DNA of 64,000 bases, taken from positions 1 to 64,000 of the forward strand of contig JAQYWC010000005.1 in assembly GCA_030145245.1 (NCBI GenBank). The letters run 5' to 3'. Made by a program: the position numbers and the translations under genes. Below the pieces are notes generated by a model. The model did no database searches. It had not been told where the DNA came from and saw only the letters and a list, made by a program, of their open reading frames with translations. This document shows positions 8,414-17,479 of this stretch, piece after piece (within the stretch, counting starts at the first letter, position 1; the number at the start of each line of letters is the position of its first letter). This DNA is from Desulfobacterium sp. Lineage in GTDB: Bacteria; Desulfobacterota; Desulfobacteria; Desulfobacterales; Desulfobacteraceae.

Positions 8414-10746
8414 AACAGATCCCCCCTGTTTTACTCTGTGCCCTGATTGCCTCATTCCTCTGGCTTTTGCCGGCGCCTGCCCCGGGTGAGGACCTGGAAC
8501 CCTGCCCGCCTGTGGGCAGGCTGGAGCTGTCCGGCAACCGTGCGTTTTCCGATATCAGGCTCAAACTGAGGACAAAAACCTGGTCAGCAACCCTCATGCC
8601 CGGAAAAAAAGAATGCCTCAACCGGGAATGGCTGAAAAAGGACAAACAGAACCTCATCTCCTTTTATCGCAACAAGGGGTTTGCCGATGTGACCATCACC
8701 CATGAAATCGTAAAACAGGAAAGGGGCGAAAACCAGACGTTACGCCTCATCATCCGGGAGGGCCTGGCGTACCGGCTCAGCTTCCAGGGGGCATCCTTTT
8801 ACTATTCCTGGCAGCTGGGAAAGGAGATCGACATCTTCGAAAAGGGAAACCTGGAGGACAGAGGCCTAAAAAAAGGGGCCAGGAACATCCGAAAACGCTA
8901 CCGATCCGCCGGTTTCAAGGATGCAAAAGTCACCTTCTCAAAAAAAAGAATCACGGAAAAAAAGAAGGATTTCTGGGAGGTCACATACCTCATCAAAGAA
9001 AATGTGAGGATGTGCGTCGCCGACATCGCCATCCAGGGCAACGCCCGGATTCCGGAAAGCGAGATCCAAAAGGTAATCCTCATATCGAAAAAGGGCCTGC
9101 TGAAACAGGGCGGGTTCAGCAGGAACACCCTGGACGAAGACATCAAGGCAATCAAACGGCTCTACCTCAGCCGGGGATTTAAAGATACAACGGTTAAAGA
9201 GCAAATAACCGTCCGGCAGGCCGAACCCGTGGAGGAAAAGCATCCCGAAAAGCTGGTCCGCATCAACCTCACGATCCGGGAAGGAGATCAAACCCTGGTA
9301 CGCACCTCAACGATCACCGGCCTTGACGGCCTTGCGGATGAAAAAGAGGTTATCCCACAACTTGCCCTCAGGCCGGGACAGCCGTTCAGGCAGTACATGG
9401 TCAGAAGCGATGAAAATGTAATTGCCTCCCTTGTATCGGCAAAGGGATATCCCCATGTGCTAGTCAAGGGCACGGCCGCAGCCACGGAAAGCGACCAGGC
9501 CGTGGCTCTTAACTTCCAGGTTGACAAAGGACCGTTCACCCGGGTGGGAAAGATCGTCTATACCGGCCAGACAAGGCTTAAGACAGATATCATGTCAGAT
9601 CTTCTCAAGATTACCCCCCATGAACCCTTTTCTCTGAAAGAGATCCTTGCCGCCGAAAAAAGGCTGAGGAAAATCAGGGCCGTCAAATCGGTCCGCATCC
9701 AGGCCCACGGACTGCAGGAAAAAACGGAATCAGCAGATCTTGAAGTGATCATTGAAGAGAAAAAGCCCTATTATATCGAGACCGCCCTGGGCCATGACAC
9801 CGAACGGCGCCTTTACCTCAATGCCGAAGCAGGGGACAACAACTACCTGGGCCGGGACATCAATGCCTGGATCCGGAGTGAAGTGAGCGGCATCGGTTTT
9901 GAAGGTGAGGCAGGAATCAAAGACCCCTTTTTCATGAAAACCGACATGACAGCTACAACCACCCTCTTTGTCCAGGACAAGGAAGAGGTGAACCAGGATT
10001 TCAGTGTCAAGGCGTGGGGGCTTTCAGGCAGCCTGACCAAACCCCTTCGGACCAATCTCAACGCAGGGGTCTCCCTGACCTACGAGAACCGGGTCCGGTC
10101 CGGTGACGAAGACGAATTAAGCGATTCAGATGATGCCTACAAGACCCGGAACATCCTCAAGACATCCCTCTCCCTGGCCTACGATACCAGGGATTCCGTG
10201 GTCAGGCCCAAATCCGGCCTGCTCTCCTCCCTGACAACGGATATCTACACGGGATTTGGCAACGACCTGGACAAATTCACCAAGTATACCCTGGATGTAA
10301 GAAAATACCACACCCCAGTGAACAGGCTCACCCTGGCCTTTCGCACCCGGCTCGGGTATATCCAGCCCTTTTCCTCATCAAGCACGGTTGCCGAAGACCG
10401 CCTCTTCTTTCTGGGCGGCACGACCGATGTCCGGGGATTCAAGGAGAACATGCTGGCCTATGACCCGGATATGGACCCGGCCGGCGGCAGGTCCATGATT
10501 TCAGCCAGCCTGGAGTCCCGCATCGCCCTCACGGACACCATTGAATTGATCCTGTTCTGGGACGGGGGCAGGCTCGGCCACCTGGAAGACAATGCCCTGG
10601 AACAGGGATTCCGCTCCTCCCTGGGAGGCGGTCTCAGCTATGTGACAGCCATCGGCCCCATCAGCCTCCTCTACGGCCACAAACTCGACCCAAAAGACGG
10701 GGAGAGCCGGGGGCAGGTCCATTTCTCCATCGGCTACACCTTTTAA
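8410..10746 (+). CDS. tamA: TamA/BamA-like outer-membrane protein (POTRA repeats plus Omp85 barrel)
   Basis: 778 codons. A signal peptide (LLCALIASFLWLLPAPAPG) is followed by a series of POTRA domains (FYRNKGFADVTIT, RYRSAGFKDAKVT, LYLSRGFKDTTV, IVYTGQTRLKTDIM) to about residue 450. A C-terminal Omp85 barrel follows, with the strands YDTRDSVVRPKSGLLSS and RLFFLGGTTDVRGFKEN (the conserved VRGF loop motif) and a final YTF. At least five POTRA-like units make it longer than E. coli TamA (three), so it is closer to BamA in length. Coupling to tamB by overlapping start/stop makes TamA the preferred name. It should act in the outer membrane inserting beta-barrel proteins or autotransporter-like clients. 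Confidence 0.88.
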   Translation: MKQIPPVLLCALIASFLWLLPAPAPGEDLEPCPPVGRLELSGNRAFSDIRLKLRTKTWSATLMPGKKECLNREWLKKDKQNLISFYRNKGFADVTITHEIVKQERGENQTLRLIIREGLAYRLSFQGASFYYSWQLGKEIDIFEKGNLEDRGLKKGARNIRKRYRSAGFKDAKVTFSKKRITEKKKDFWEVTYLIKENVRMCVADIAIQGNARIPESEIQKVILISKKGLLKQGGFSRNTLDEDIKAIKRLYLSRGFKDTTVKEQITVRQAEPVEEKHPEKLVRINLTIREGDQTLVRTSTITGLDGLADEKEVIPQLALRPGQPFRQYMVRSDENVIASLVSAKGYPHVLVKGTAAATESDQAVALNFQVDKGPFTRVGKIVYTGQTRLKTDIMSDLLKITPHEPFSLKEILAAEKRLRKIRAVKSVRIQAHGLQEKTESADLEVIIEEKKPYYIETALGHDTERRLYLNAEAGDNNYLGRDINAWIRSEVSGIGFEGEAGIKDPFFMKTDMTATTTLFVQDKEEVNQDFSVKAWGLSGSLTKPLRTNLNAGVSLTYENRVRSGDEDELSDSDDAYKTRNILKTSLSLAYDTRDSVVRPKSGLLSSLTTDIYTGFGNDLDKFTKYTLDVRKYHTPVNRLTLAFRTRLGYIQPFSSSSTVAEDRLFFLGGTTDVRGFKENMLAYDPDMDPAGGRSMISASLESRIALTDTIELILFWDGGRLGHLEDNALEQGFRSSLGGGLSYVTAIGPISLLYGHKLDPKDGESRGQVHFSIGYTF

Positions 10747-10972
10747 CCCCCTTCCAGCACCCATGATTTTAAGCGAACATCAATTTATTCTCAATTAAAC
10801 CATGTTCCTTTTTTGACTTATTTGTTAACTTTCTATTCATCCTTGAATGGCAATACACCTTGTGCCATACTATGTTTCAGTACATTGATGACAATTTTCC
10901 GATTTCTTTCAGCCCATACAACCATGACAGTTTAAGCGGTTCAAAGTATCCACAAAAACCAAGGAGGAAAGC

Positions 10973-11569
10973 ATGGAAAATGACAAATCGGAACCTGTAG
11001 AAAAGCCATCTCCAAACCAGACGGAAGACAGTTTAGATATGGGATTCTACCTGAAGGAGGGATTTAATATCGTAAAAGCCAATCCCGTCCCGTTTATTCT
11101 GGGCAACCTGGTTCTACTTATTATCAACAGCATCGCCATGGGCCTCCTGGTGGGCCCCTGGTATGCCGGAATGTATCATATGGTCCGAAAGGCGCGAAAC
11201 GGGGAGATCATTGAATTCGGTGACGCCTTCTGGGGGTTTAACAACTTTATTCCGATATTTGTAGCCGGGTTGATCTTTTCCTTTTGCGTGGGGATCGGGG
11301 CATGCCTTTGTCTCGTTCCCGGCCTGATTGGCGGGGGGATTCTTCTTTACCTGATACCGCTCGTGGCGTTTAAGGGTGAAGAACTGAGTTCCGCCGTCAC
11401 AAACAGCAAAAATGAGGCCATGAAGTCACTGGTAAGCCATACGCTGTTTTTCCTGCTGGCATCCATTGTCGCAAGTATCGGTTTTATTCTTTGCGGTGTC
11501 GGGGTTATTTTCACATTTCCGGTGGGAATCGCTGCCATGGCCGTTTGTTATGAAGACCGGCTCGGATAA
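10973..11569 (+). CDS. Multi-pass membrane protein, function unknown
   Basis: 198 codons with AGGAGG upstream of the ATG. A polar ~25-residue head is followed by about four to five hydrophobic segments (FILGNLVLLIINSIAMGLLVG, FIPIFVAGLIFSFCVG, LVPGLIGGGILLYLIPLVAF, LFFLLASIVASIGFILCGVG). The pattern resembles DUF975/YciC-like integral membrane proteins, but I cannot name a family securely. The 3' end overlaps the next gene by 20 bp, so the two are probably co-translated. Confidence 0.7.
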   Translation: MENDKSEPVEKPSPNQTEDSLDMGFYLKEGFNIVKANPVPFILGNLVLLIINSIAMGLLVGPWYAGMYHMVRKARNGEIIEFGDAFWGFNNFIPIFVAGLIFSFCVGIGACLCLVPGLIGGGILLYLIPLVAFKGEELSSAVTNSKNEAMKSLVSHTLFFLLASIVASIGFILCGVGVIFTFPVGIAAMAVCYEDRLG

Positions 11570-11972
11570 TAAAAAACGGCAACTCCTGGTAATCTGGCTG
11601 ACACTCCTTTCGATAATACTTGCAGTCTCAATGGTTCTTTCCCCTGAACTTTTTGTGGAAAGGTACACAGCCGCATCAGCAGGGGGTGTCTGCCTGTTTA
11701 AACGAATGACATCTGTCCCCTGCCCCCTCTGTGGGATGACCCGTGCTTTTGTATATGCCGGCCATTTGAAGATTGTTGAATCATTCTTTCATAATCCCGC
11801 CGGGCTGGTGCTGTTTCTTTATATGGTAATCTATATCGCCGCAGGCTGGTTCTATATCATTTTCAGGAAAGAACGGTTGCTATCATTTCTTGAATACCAA
11901 ATGCTTATCCCCATGACCCTTGTGATTGCCGGGTCATGGGTGGTCCTTCTCCATCTCTATCACGGTTCCTGA
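11550..11972 (+). CDS. DUF2752 family membrane protein
   Basis: 140 aa starting at the ATG inside the end of the previous gene. The DUF2752 signature CPLCGMTRAF sits between two hydrophobic segments, with a third pair downstream (LVLFLYMVIYIAAGWFYII, LIPMTLVIAGSWVVLLHLY). The family is widespread and uncharacterised; the conserved cysteines face a membrane interface. Its last 39 bp overlap, tail to tail, the end of the convergent amidohydrolase gene. Confidence 0.75.
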   Translation: MKTGSDNKKRQLLVIWLTLLSIILAVSMVLSPELFVERYTAASAGGVCLFKRMTSVPCPLCGMTRAFVYAGHLKIVESFFHNPAGLVLFLYMVIYIAAGWFYIIFRKERLLSFLEYQMLIPMTLVIAGSWVVLLHLYHGS

Positions 11973-12674
11973 TCCGGGACCGATACACCGGCAAAAGAGA
12001 CGGAGCACCTTAAGTACCTGCTCACCCTTTTCAGCGTCCGGGGCAAAGGCAGCCCTTGAAATCTCCAGCTGGATCCAGGGCATGAACTGATGCTGGTGCC
12101 GGGTGATCCAGCCCCCGGCAAACGGCCGGTTGATCCGGACCTCACCTTTAAAATACCGTTCCATGCATTTCGCAAAGATCCGGGTCCAGGGGTCGGGGCA
12201 ACTGGTTCCAAAGGCATCCCCCAGACAGACATGGGGCCGCCTCTTGCCGGTGTCCGGTCCCAGGGGCGGCCCCGTTTCTGCCATGGTGTGACAGTCGATT
12301 CCCAGGATCACCCCCTGTCCGGCCAGCGCTTCCAACCGCCGGTGGTAGGGCCGGTGGTAATTTTGAATAAGGGCGCGCACCTGCTCCGGGGTGGGGGGAG
12401 CGCTGTAGATGGGCTCACCCCAGCAGGTGTGGGTCTTGACCACTCCGTCCTTTTTCATATCCTCCTCCCCCCGGTTCAGGTCCACATAGGCCCGGGCAAT
12501 CCTTGTGGTGACAAAATGCCGGACATGATCCCTGAGGCGTGTGTAAACAGCCTCAGCCCCCCCGTCTCCGTCAGCATAAATCTGAGCAGGTGTGAGCAAA
12601 TTCAAATGTTCCACCTCCGGGGGGACGCCTGTGCCTGCATGGGGAAGCGAGATCAGGAGAGGCAGGGGTTCCAT
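11934..12674 (-). CDS. N-formylglutamate amidohydrolase-like protein (HutG/FGase family)
   Basis: 246 aa from the ATG at 12674, which has AGGAGG 7-8 nt upstream and follows the transferase stop by one base. FGase family features: LLISLPHAGTGVP at the N-terminus, DLNRG, GIDCHTM with the metal-binding Asp/His, and LEISR near the C-terminus. Family members cleave N-formylglutamate or related N-acyl amino acids. In this operon, next to a gamma-glutamyltransferase and an ATP-grasp protein, the substrate may instead be a gamma-glutamyl or N-acyl peptide. No histidine-degradation genes are nearby, so a role in the Hut pathway is not supported. Confidence 0.8.
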   Translation of the reverse strand: MEPLPLLISLPHAGTGVPPEVEHLNLLTPAQIYADGDGGAEAVYTRLRDHVRHFVTTRIARAYVDLNRGEEDMKKDGVVKTHTCWGEPIYSAPPTPEQVRALIQNYHRPYHRRLEALAGQGVILGIDCHTMAETGPPLGPDTGKRRPHVCLGDAFGTSCPDPWTRIFAKCMERYFKGEVRINRPFAGGWITRHQHQFMPWIQLEISRAAFAPDAEKGEQVLKVLRLFCRCIGPGSGTVIEMEKDHP

Positions 12675-12675
12675 G

Positions 12676-14292
12676 TCAGGGTCCTCCTGCGGATCCGTCC
12701 CGCCTGGGGTCGGCCACGCCAAGAAATTGCTTACCCTCCTTGATCACCAGCTGCACACTGCCCAGGTAAAAGGAGTAGGGATCCCGGTTGTTAACGGTAA
12801 AACCGTGGCGCCGGAGAAGCTCCGGCACATCATCCCGCATGCGGGTGGCCTCGAGTGAAACCTTTCCCTCGATGGAACAGTGCATGCGGGGAGCCTCCAC
12901 CGCATCAAACGGATCCGCCCCCTGCTCCAGGCGGAGGAGCACCATGAGAATGGCCGAGACGATCCGCTCCGATCCCGGGGACCCGATGGTCATCCAGGGT
13001 TGGGAGCCCTTGAACACGATGGTGGGGGCCACCGAGGCCCAGGGAACCGCCCCCGGCCTCAGGTAATAGGGATGGGTGATGTCCTGGTACTCAAATGCGC
13101 TCATGTAGTTGTTATAGAGGAACCCCAATTCCAGAGAGGTTGCAAAGGAGCCGTACACCCGCTCAATGGACTGGGTCAGGGAGACCACGTTCCCCTCTTT
13201 GTCCATCACCGACAGGTGGGTGGTTTCCCCGCTGGTCTTGATCCGGGTCTTGATCCGTTTGGCCACCCGCCGGGCGTAGTTCACATGGGTAATATCCTCC
13301 CCCAGCTCCATCTCCTGGGCAAATAAGGCGGGATCGTCAGGCCTGTCCGACCGATCAAGGTTGGCCTTCCGGATCACATGGGCCAGAAGGAGAATCCCCT
13401 GGGGAAGATTGGGATCCCGCCGGGTTGCCGGGAACTGCTCCAGAAGATTGAGGGCCTCGATAAGGGTCCTGCCCGCTCCGGGAGGCCCGAAGGTGAACAC
13501 CCGCTTGTTTCCAAAATGGGTGGCCAGGGGCCGGCGTTCCACGGGCCAGGGAATCTGGGCAAGATCGTCGTCCCGGATCAGCCCGTCGTTTTCCACCATG
13601 TCCCTGTGGATCGTGGCGGCGATCTCCCCCTGGTAGAAATCCTCCACCCCGGACCGTCCCAGATGTTCCAGGGTGTCTGCCAGAACCGGTTGTTTCAACA
13701 CCGAACCGATGGGGTATGGGGTCTTGCCCTTCTTTAGAAAAATTTTCCCTGCGGAATGGGCCCTGAGGTGCTTGAGTTCCCGCTTGGTGAGAAAATGCTG
13801 GAGGGGAGACACCCGGAATCCCTGCTGTGCCAGGCGCACGGCCGGAGCCAGAACCTCGGCCAGGGATTTGGTTCCGTAGTGTTTCAGGGCGTGCCCCAGG
13901 ACAGCGGGGGTGCTTGGAACGGTGGTCGCCCGATGGCCCCGGAGCTGCTCCCTCCGGTCCAGTTCCCCGGGGGGGGTCCGGTGGGGGGCCCGAGTTCCAC
14001 CGTCCAGGCAGAATTTCCTGCCGGATTCGGAAAGGTGAAGCAGCATCATGGTCTGTCCCCCCAGGCCCGAGGCAGCGGGTTCCACCACCCCCAGGGCAAA
14101 GGCCGACGCCACGGCCGCATCCACGGCATTGCCCCCGGACCGGAGCATCTCGGCTCCTGCTTCCGTGGCACGGTAGTGCTGGGTGGAGACCATGCCGCCG
14201 GTGGAGACCCCCACCCGCTGGGGATAAACCACCCGGTGATCTCCGGGATCCAGCAGATCCGTGTCCAGGGCTTTTCTTGAGTGTCTCTGCAT
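12676..14292 (-). CDS. ggt: Gamma-glutamyltransferase, apparently without a signal peptide
   Basis: 538 aa from the ATG at 14292, two bases after the upstream stop with GGAG 9 nt away; the longer frame reading into the upstream gene is ignored. Ntn-hydrolase family features: GGNAVDAAVASAFALGVVEP, GLGGQTMMLLH, the autoprocessing/nucleophile site ETTHLSVMDKEGNVVSLTQS (Thr of TTH), GSPGSERI near the substrate pocket, and a C-terminal HGF segment. Such enzymes hydrolyse or transfer the gamma-glutamyl group of glutathione-like peptides and are normally periplasmic. Here the N-terminus is polar with no export signal, so a cytoplasmic role is inferred. It lies in the middle of a three-gene operon. 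Confidence 0.87.
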   Translation of the reverse strand: MQRHSRKALDTDLLDPGDHRVVYPQRVGVSTGGMVSTQHYRATEAGAEMLRSGGNAVDAAVASAFALGVVEPAASGLGGQTMMLLHLSESGRKFCLDGGTRAPHRTPPGELDRREQLRGHRATTVPSTPAVLGHALKHYGTKSLAEVLAPAVRLAQQGFRVSPLQHFLTKRELKHLRAHSAGKIFLKKGKTPYPIGSVLKQPVLADTLEHLGRSGVEDFYQGEIAATIHRDMVENDGLIRDDDLAQIPWPVERRPLATHFGNKRVFTFGPPGAGRTLIEALNLLEQFPATRRDPNLPQGILLLAHVIRKANLDRSDRPDDPALFAQEMELGEDITHVNYARRVAKRIKTRIKTSGETTHLSVMDKEGNVVSLTQSIERVYGSFATSLELGFLYNNYMSAFEYQDITHPYYLRPGAVPWASVAPTIVFKGSQPWMTIGSPGSERIVSAILMVLLRLEQGADPFDAVEAPRMHCSIEGKVSLEATRMRDDVPELLRRHGFTVNNRDPYSFYLGSVQLVIKEGKQFLGVADPRRDGSAGGP

Positions 14293-14294
14293 TA

Positions 14295-16448
14295 TTATTT
14301 CTCCGTCAGGATGAGCAGATACTGGGCCATGAGGAGGGTTCGCTGCACCAGGCTCATGCGGGATACCGCCTCCCGGGCCGTGTAAAGGTCCCTGGCCACG
14401 GGACCCAGGCCGCAAAGTACCGGAACCGGAGGCGTAACCAGGCCCGCCGAAGAGGGCCAGAGGGAGGTTTCCGTGGAAAGGGGAATGTCCCATTCAGCAG
14501 CCAGGGCCATGAGTTCATCGATCATATGTCCGTTGCCCCTTTGCTCCACCATGGGGGGGCGGTCCGACACCAGGGCCAGGTCCCAGCGGAGTCCCTCCCC
14601 TTTTAGAATCTGTTTCATGGCCCGCTCCAGCTCCCTCATTTTTTCCTGGGTGGGATAGGAGACCTGGAGGGTGACCCGTGCCCGGTGGGGAATTCTCTGG
14701 GGAAAGGCCTCGGTCCGGATATCCACGGCTGCCACCCCCAGCCGGTGTTTACGGTTACTCAGTTCGCTGACCTGGTCCAGCTTTTTGTAAAGCACCCGCA
14801 TCACCTCCCGCACCCGGCCGCCCTGTCCCAGCTTCAAGGATTTGCCCTCCACGGTAAGTCGGTAGTTTCGCTGGCCCCGGCGGGAAATGACGATCCGGTC
14901 TCCCAGGTTGCCGGAGTTGAGCACCATCACCCGGTCTACCTTTTCAGCAGCCCGGGTGATGATCTCAGCAGATTCCTCGCAGTCCCGTCCCTCGTCGGCA
15001 TAACAAACGACCCCCAGCCGGGAACTCTTGAATTTCCGAACATGCTTGAGTGCCCGGAGAACGTACTCCAGCTGCACCAGGGGGGCCCGGGATGAACCGA
15101 CCCCCTCCCCGAACAGCCACTCCGGGTCGCACCGGAATTGCTCGAGCCCCAGGTACGGGCTCACCGGTACATCCATATGGGAGATGAGCAAAGTGCCCCG
15201 GCTCATGCCCAGGGGGCTTTCCCAGGTCCATACGTCCCGGTGGTCGGTGAGCCCCTTAACCTGTTTCATGCCGATCTCACCCATGATTTTGTCCAGCTTG
15301 TTCGCGGCCATGCGCAGCCCCACGGGATCGTCCGACCGGGAGCTGATGTTGCTCCAGTCCTCCACCCTTTTTTCAAGCTGGTCCCGCCTTTCCGTGAGAA
15401 AGGCAAACACCCCCTGGCGGGGATCCCTGATCTTTTTGGAAATCTCGGGGGGATTGGGGGTTCCGAAATAGCGGGCTGAGGCCACCTCCACCATGCGGTT
15501 GGCAAGGGCGGTGAAATCCATGCCCATGGCCCCTGCGGCAGCCACATAGGAGCCGTGCTCGCCCAGGCTCGGCAAAGAATTGATCTCCAGCACAAAAAGG
15601 TTGCCCCCGGCATCCATCCGCATGTCCACACGGGCACAGTCATAGCAACCCAGGGCCTCAAAGGCCTTCCGGGCGATCTTCTGGGCTTTTTCAAACACGG
15701 CCTTGTCAATCCCGGCCGGGCAGACGATCCCGATATCCCGGCCGGACTGGTGCTTTTTGTCCTCCAAGGTGTAGACCTTCGGACCCGTATCCCCGAAAAT
15801 CAGTTCCGCCGGCAGAAAGGTTTCCAGGTTGCTCCCATTGCCCAGGAGCCCCACGTTGATCTCCCGCCCCTCAATATACCGTTCCACCAGCACGGCCTGG
15901 TCAAACTCCTTAAAAATGGTGGCTGCGGCCTCCTTGAGCTCTTCCGGGTTATTGACCACCTTAATGCCGAATGAGACCGCTTCGTTCTTGGGCTTCACAA
16001 TGAGGGGATAGTCCATCTCCGGCATCTGGGAATCCGGGTTGTTCAGTACCGCAAACTCCGGGGTGGGAATGCCGTTCTGCACAAACAACATCTTGGCCAC
16101 CACCTTGTCCAGGGCCAGGGAATGGGCCAGGGGACCGGAGCCCACATAGGGCACCCCCACCATCTCCAGAATGCTGGGAACATGGGTGTACCTGGCCTGC
16201 CCCTGGATCCCGTAGGAGAGGTTAAAGGCCATGCCAGGCCGTTCCCCCTTCAGGGCCCGGGGCATAAACTCCTCCAGCTTATCGATGAGGTCCTTGTCAC
16301 CCTCCATGGCCGTGGCATGGTGGCCCCCCTTTTTCAGTGCCGTAACAATACGCTTGATGGCTGCAAGGCCGTATTTTTCACGGTTGGGCAATCCGAACAG
16401 GTTGATCACTTTCTTTGATTCGCGGTTATAGATCACTGCTATTTTCAT
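14295..16448 (-). CDS. ATP-grasp (D-Ala-D-Ala-ligase-like) protein fused to a degenerate M20-peptidase-like domain
   Basis: 717 aa from the ATG at 16448 (AAGGA 8 nt upstream). Residues ~1-330 are an ATP-grasp ligase of the D-alanine-D-alanine ligase type: SYGIQGQARYTHVPSILEM, PLIVKPKNEAVSFGIK, LVERYIEGREINVGLLG, RVDMRMDAGG, FVLEINSLPSLGEHGSY. Residues ~400-717 resemble an M20 metallopeptidase (LLISHMDVP, YADEGRD, CGLGPVARDLYTAREAVSR). The usual bridging Asp after GxG (here GEGVGSSRA) and the C-terminal His before the PxE motif are not present, so peptidase activity is doubtful. With ggt and the amidohydrolase downstream, the operon looks built to make, trim or remodel a small amide-linked peptide. 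Confidence 0.8.
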   Translation of the reverse strand: MKIAVIYNRESKKVINLFGLPNREKYGLAAIKRIVTALKKGGHHATAMEGDKDLIDKLEEFMPRALKGERPGMAFNLSYGIQGQARYTHVPSILEMVGVPYVGSGPLAHSLALDKVVAKMLFVQNGIPTPEFAVLNNPDSQMPEMDYPLIVKPKNEAVSFGIKVVNNPEELKEAAATIFKEFDQAVLVERYIEGREINVGLLGNGSNLETFLPAELIFGDTGPKVYTLEDKKHQSGRDIGIVCPAGIDKAVFEKAQKIARKAFEALGCYDCARVDMRMDAGGNLFVLEINSLPSLGEHGSYVAAAGAMGMDFTALANRMVEVASARYFGTPNPPEISKKIRDPRQGVFAFLTERRDQLEKRVEDWSNISSRSDDPVGLRMAANKLDKIMGEIGMKQVKGLTDHRDVWTWESPLGMSRGTLLISHMDVPVSPYLGLEQFRCDPEWLFGEGVGSSRAPLVQLEYVLRALKHVRKFKSSRLGVVCYADEGRDCEESAEIITRAAEKVDRVMVLNSGNLGDRIVISRRGQRNYRLTVEGKSLKLGQGGRVREVMRVLYKKLDQVSELSNRKHRLGVAAVDIRTEAFPQRIPHRARVTLQVSYPTQEKMRELERAMKQILKGEGLRWDLALVSDRPPMVEQRGNGHMIDELMALAAEWDIPLSTETSLWPSSAGLVTPPVPVLCGLGPVARDLYTAREAVSRMSLVQRTLLMAQYLLILTEK

Positions 16449-16588
16449 CTGTAAAGTCCTTGTATTGAACATTGGAATAAAAATAACCCGTGAAACCCGG
16501 GGTAAGATATCTGGCATCAGGATGTTGCGAAAAAACATTATACCACAGGGGACAGCCCTTTCAAGCTATTACAGCAATCTCTAGCTCT

Positions 16589-16645
16589 TCGCATATGAAT
16601 TGAGTCCATTCCTGTTAACATAGGTGCAGGTATCAATTCGAGTGC
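16589..16645 (+). repeat. Dispersed palindromic intergenic element, copy A
   Basis: Runs from TCGCATATGAATTGAG to CAATTCGAGTGC. Its reverse complement matches 48409-48468 over both ends and part of the middle (GCACTCGAATTGA, ACCTG, AATGG, CTCAATTCATATGCGA). The ends are themselves imperfect inverted repeats (TGAATTGA / TCAATTCG), so it could fold into a hairpin. It lies downstream of the small-protein pair and upstream of the ATP-grasp gene. Confidence 0.6.
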
Positions 16646-16684
16646 AAACATCTATAATTGCGGACAACATGGCCTTTTCTTTTT

Positions 16685-16873
16685 CTAATTTCTTTTTTGA
16701 TGGCCGCAGGCGCAAACCCAGACACCAAGTTTCCGGTTCCGCTGCATCAGTTTCCGGCAGATGCAAACCTCGGAGATGCGTATCACCTCCCAGGCTTCAT
16801 CCTGGGACATCCCCTTCTGCTGCAGCTGGCCTGCCATGGCCTCAGCCTCTTTCCAGTCCGCCCGGTAAATCAC
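16685..16873 (-). CDS. Small hypothetical protein, second gene of a coupled pair
   Basis: 62 codons starting with GTG that overlaps the TGA of the upstream small gene (GTGA). Sequence is helical and charged (DWKEAEAMAGQLQQKGMSQDEAWEVIR) with a Cys-containing tail (CICRKL, VCACGHQ). I do not recognise it. Support is only the overlap with a better-supported gene. Confidence 0.4.
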   Translation of the reverse strand: MIYRADWKEAEAMAGQLQQKGMSQDEAWEVIRISEVCICRKLMQRNRKLGVWVCACGHQKRN

Positions 16874-17133
16874 CGTTCCACCCCCCTGATCTCTTTCATA
16901 TCCTCTAATGTCCGGGGGCCGTTGCTGAATCTATCCGACGTTGCACCACCACCATGGCCAAGGGCCATCCCGCGCTGGAACATGATCGAGGGTTTTATGG
17001 TCAGTTTAATCCTCTGGGAAGGACATGGATTGAGTTTATCGGTATTCAGGCAGACCTCTTTTCCTCCTAGGATTCCAAGGGTCAACCGGCCGCAGCCGGA
17101 ACATCTTCTGTCAAGTATTCCATATGATTTCAT
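16870..17133 (-). CDS. Small Cys-containing hypothetical protein
   Basis: 87 codons; ATG at 17133 with a strong ribosome site (GGGAGG, 6 nt away). The N-terminus carries a possible half zinc-binding knuckle (RRCSGCGRLTLGILGGKEVC). No known family recognised. It stands alone between two larger operons and overlaps the start of the next small gene by the GTGA arrangement, so the two are likely one transcript. Confidence 0.45.
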   Translation of the reverse strand: MKSYGILDRRCSGCGRLTLGILGGKEVCLNTDKLNPCPSQRIKLTIKPSIMFQRGMALGHGGGATSDRFSNGPRTLEDMKEIRGVER

Positions 17134-17360
17134 GCAGACCTCCCGCTTCCTGACCTGGGCCTTGGAGCCTGGCTTATTTAACAGTTGCCGGTAGTTTCAA
17201 TACTGGAACAAATCGTTTCAACGCCTAGTAGTGTCATCGGTTCTTTCGCACGAAAACTTCACTGCACAGAATCTGACACCTGAAGAGCTGGGTCATCCAT
17301 CGCAACAAAGCCTTCCGCCCCATAACAATTCGCATTAAAATTACGAATCAATAATTTCAT

Positions 17361-17433
17361 TTGACATTTAATTTAATATTTGGTTATCGTGTCGTTACGA
17401 TATTGTCGACAATCGGCTGACGAAACGATCGTT
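17361..17433 (+). promoter_or_regulatory. Putative promoter and operators of the FCD-GntR operon
   Basis: TTGACA at 17361-17366 is followed by AT-rich spacer. A perfect 12-bp palindrome ATTGTCGACAAT lies at 17402-17413 and a 10-bp palindrome AACGATCGTT at 17424-17433. FCD-type GntR regulators commonly bind short palindromes of the form TnGTnnnACnA, and ATTGTCGACAAT resembles such sites, so autoregulation by the 17480 gene is likely. The remainder of 17134-17479 shows nothing else I can support. Confidence 0.5.
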
Positions 17434-17479
17434 CAGCGAACAAAACCGGCCATAAACGAACCATTCAAGCAAGATAGCA

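Noticed and set aside
12090-14606. Long plus-strand frames opposite the amidohydrolase and transferase genes
   Set aside because: They are GC-rich shadows of well-supported minus-strand genes with Pro/Gly/Arg-rich translations.
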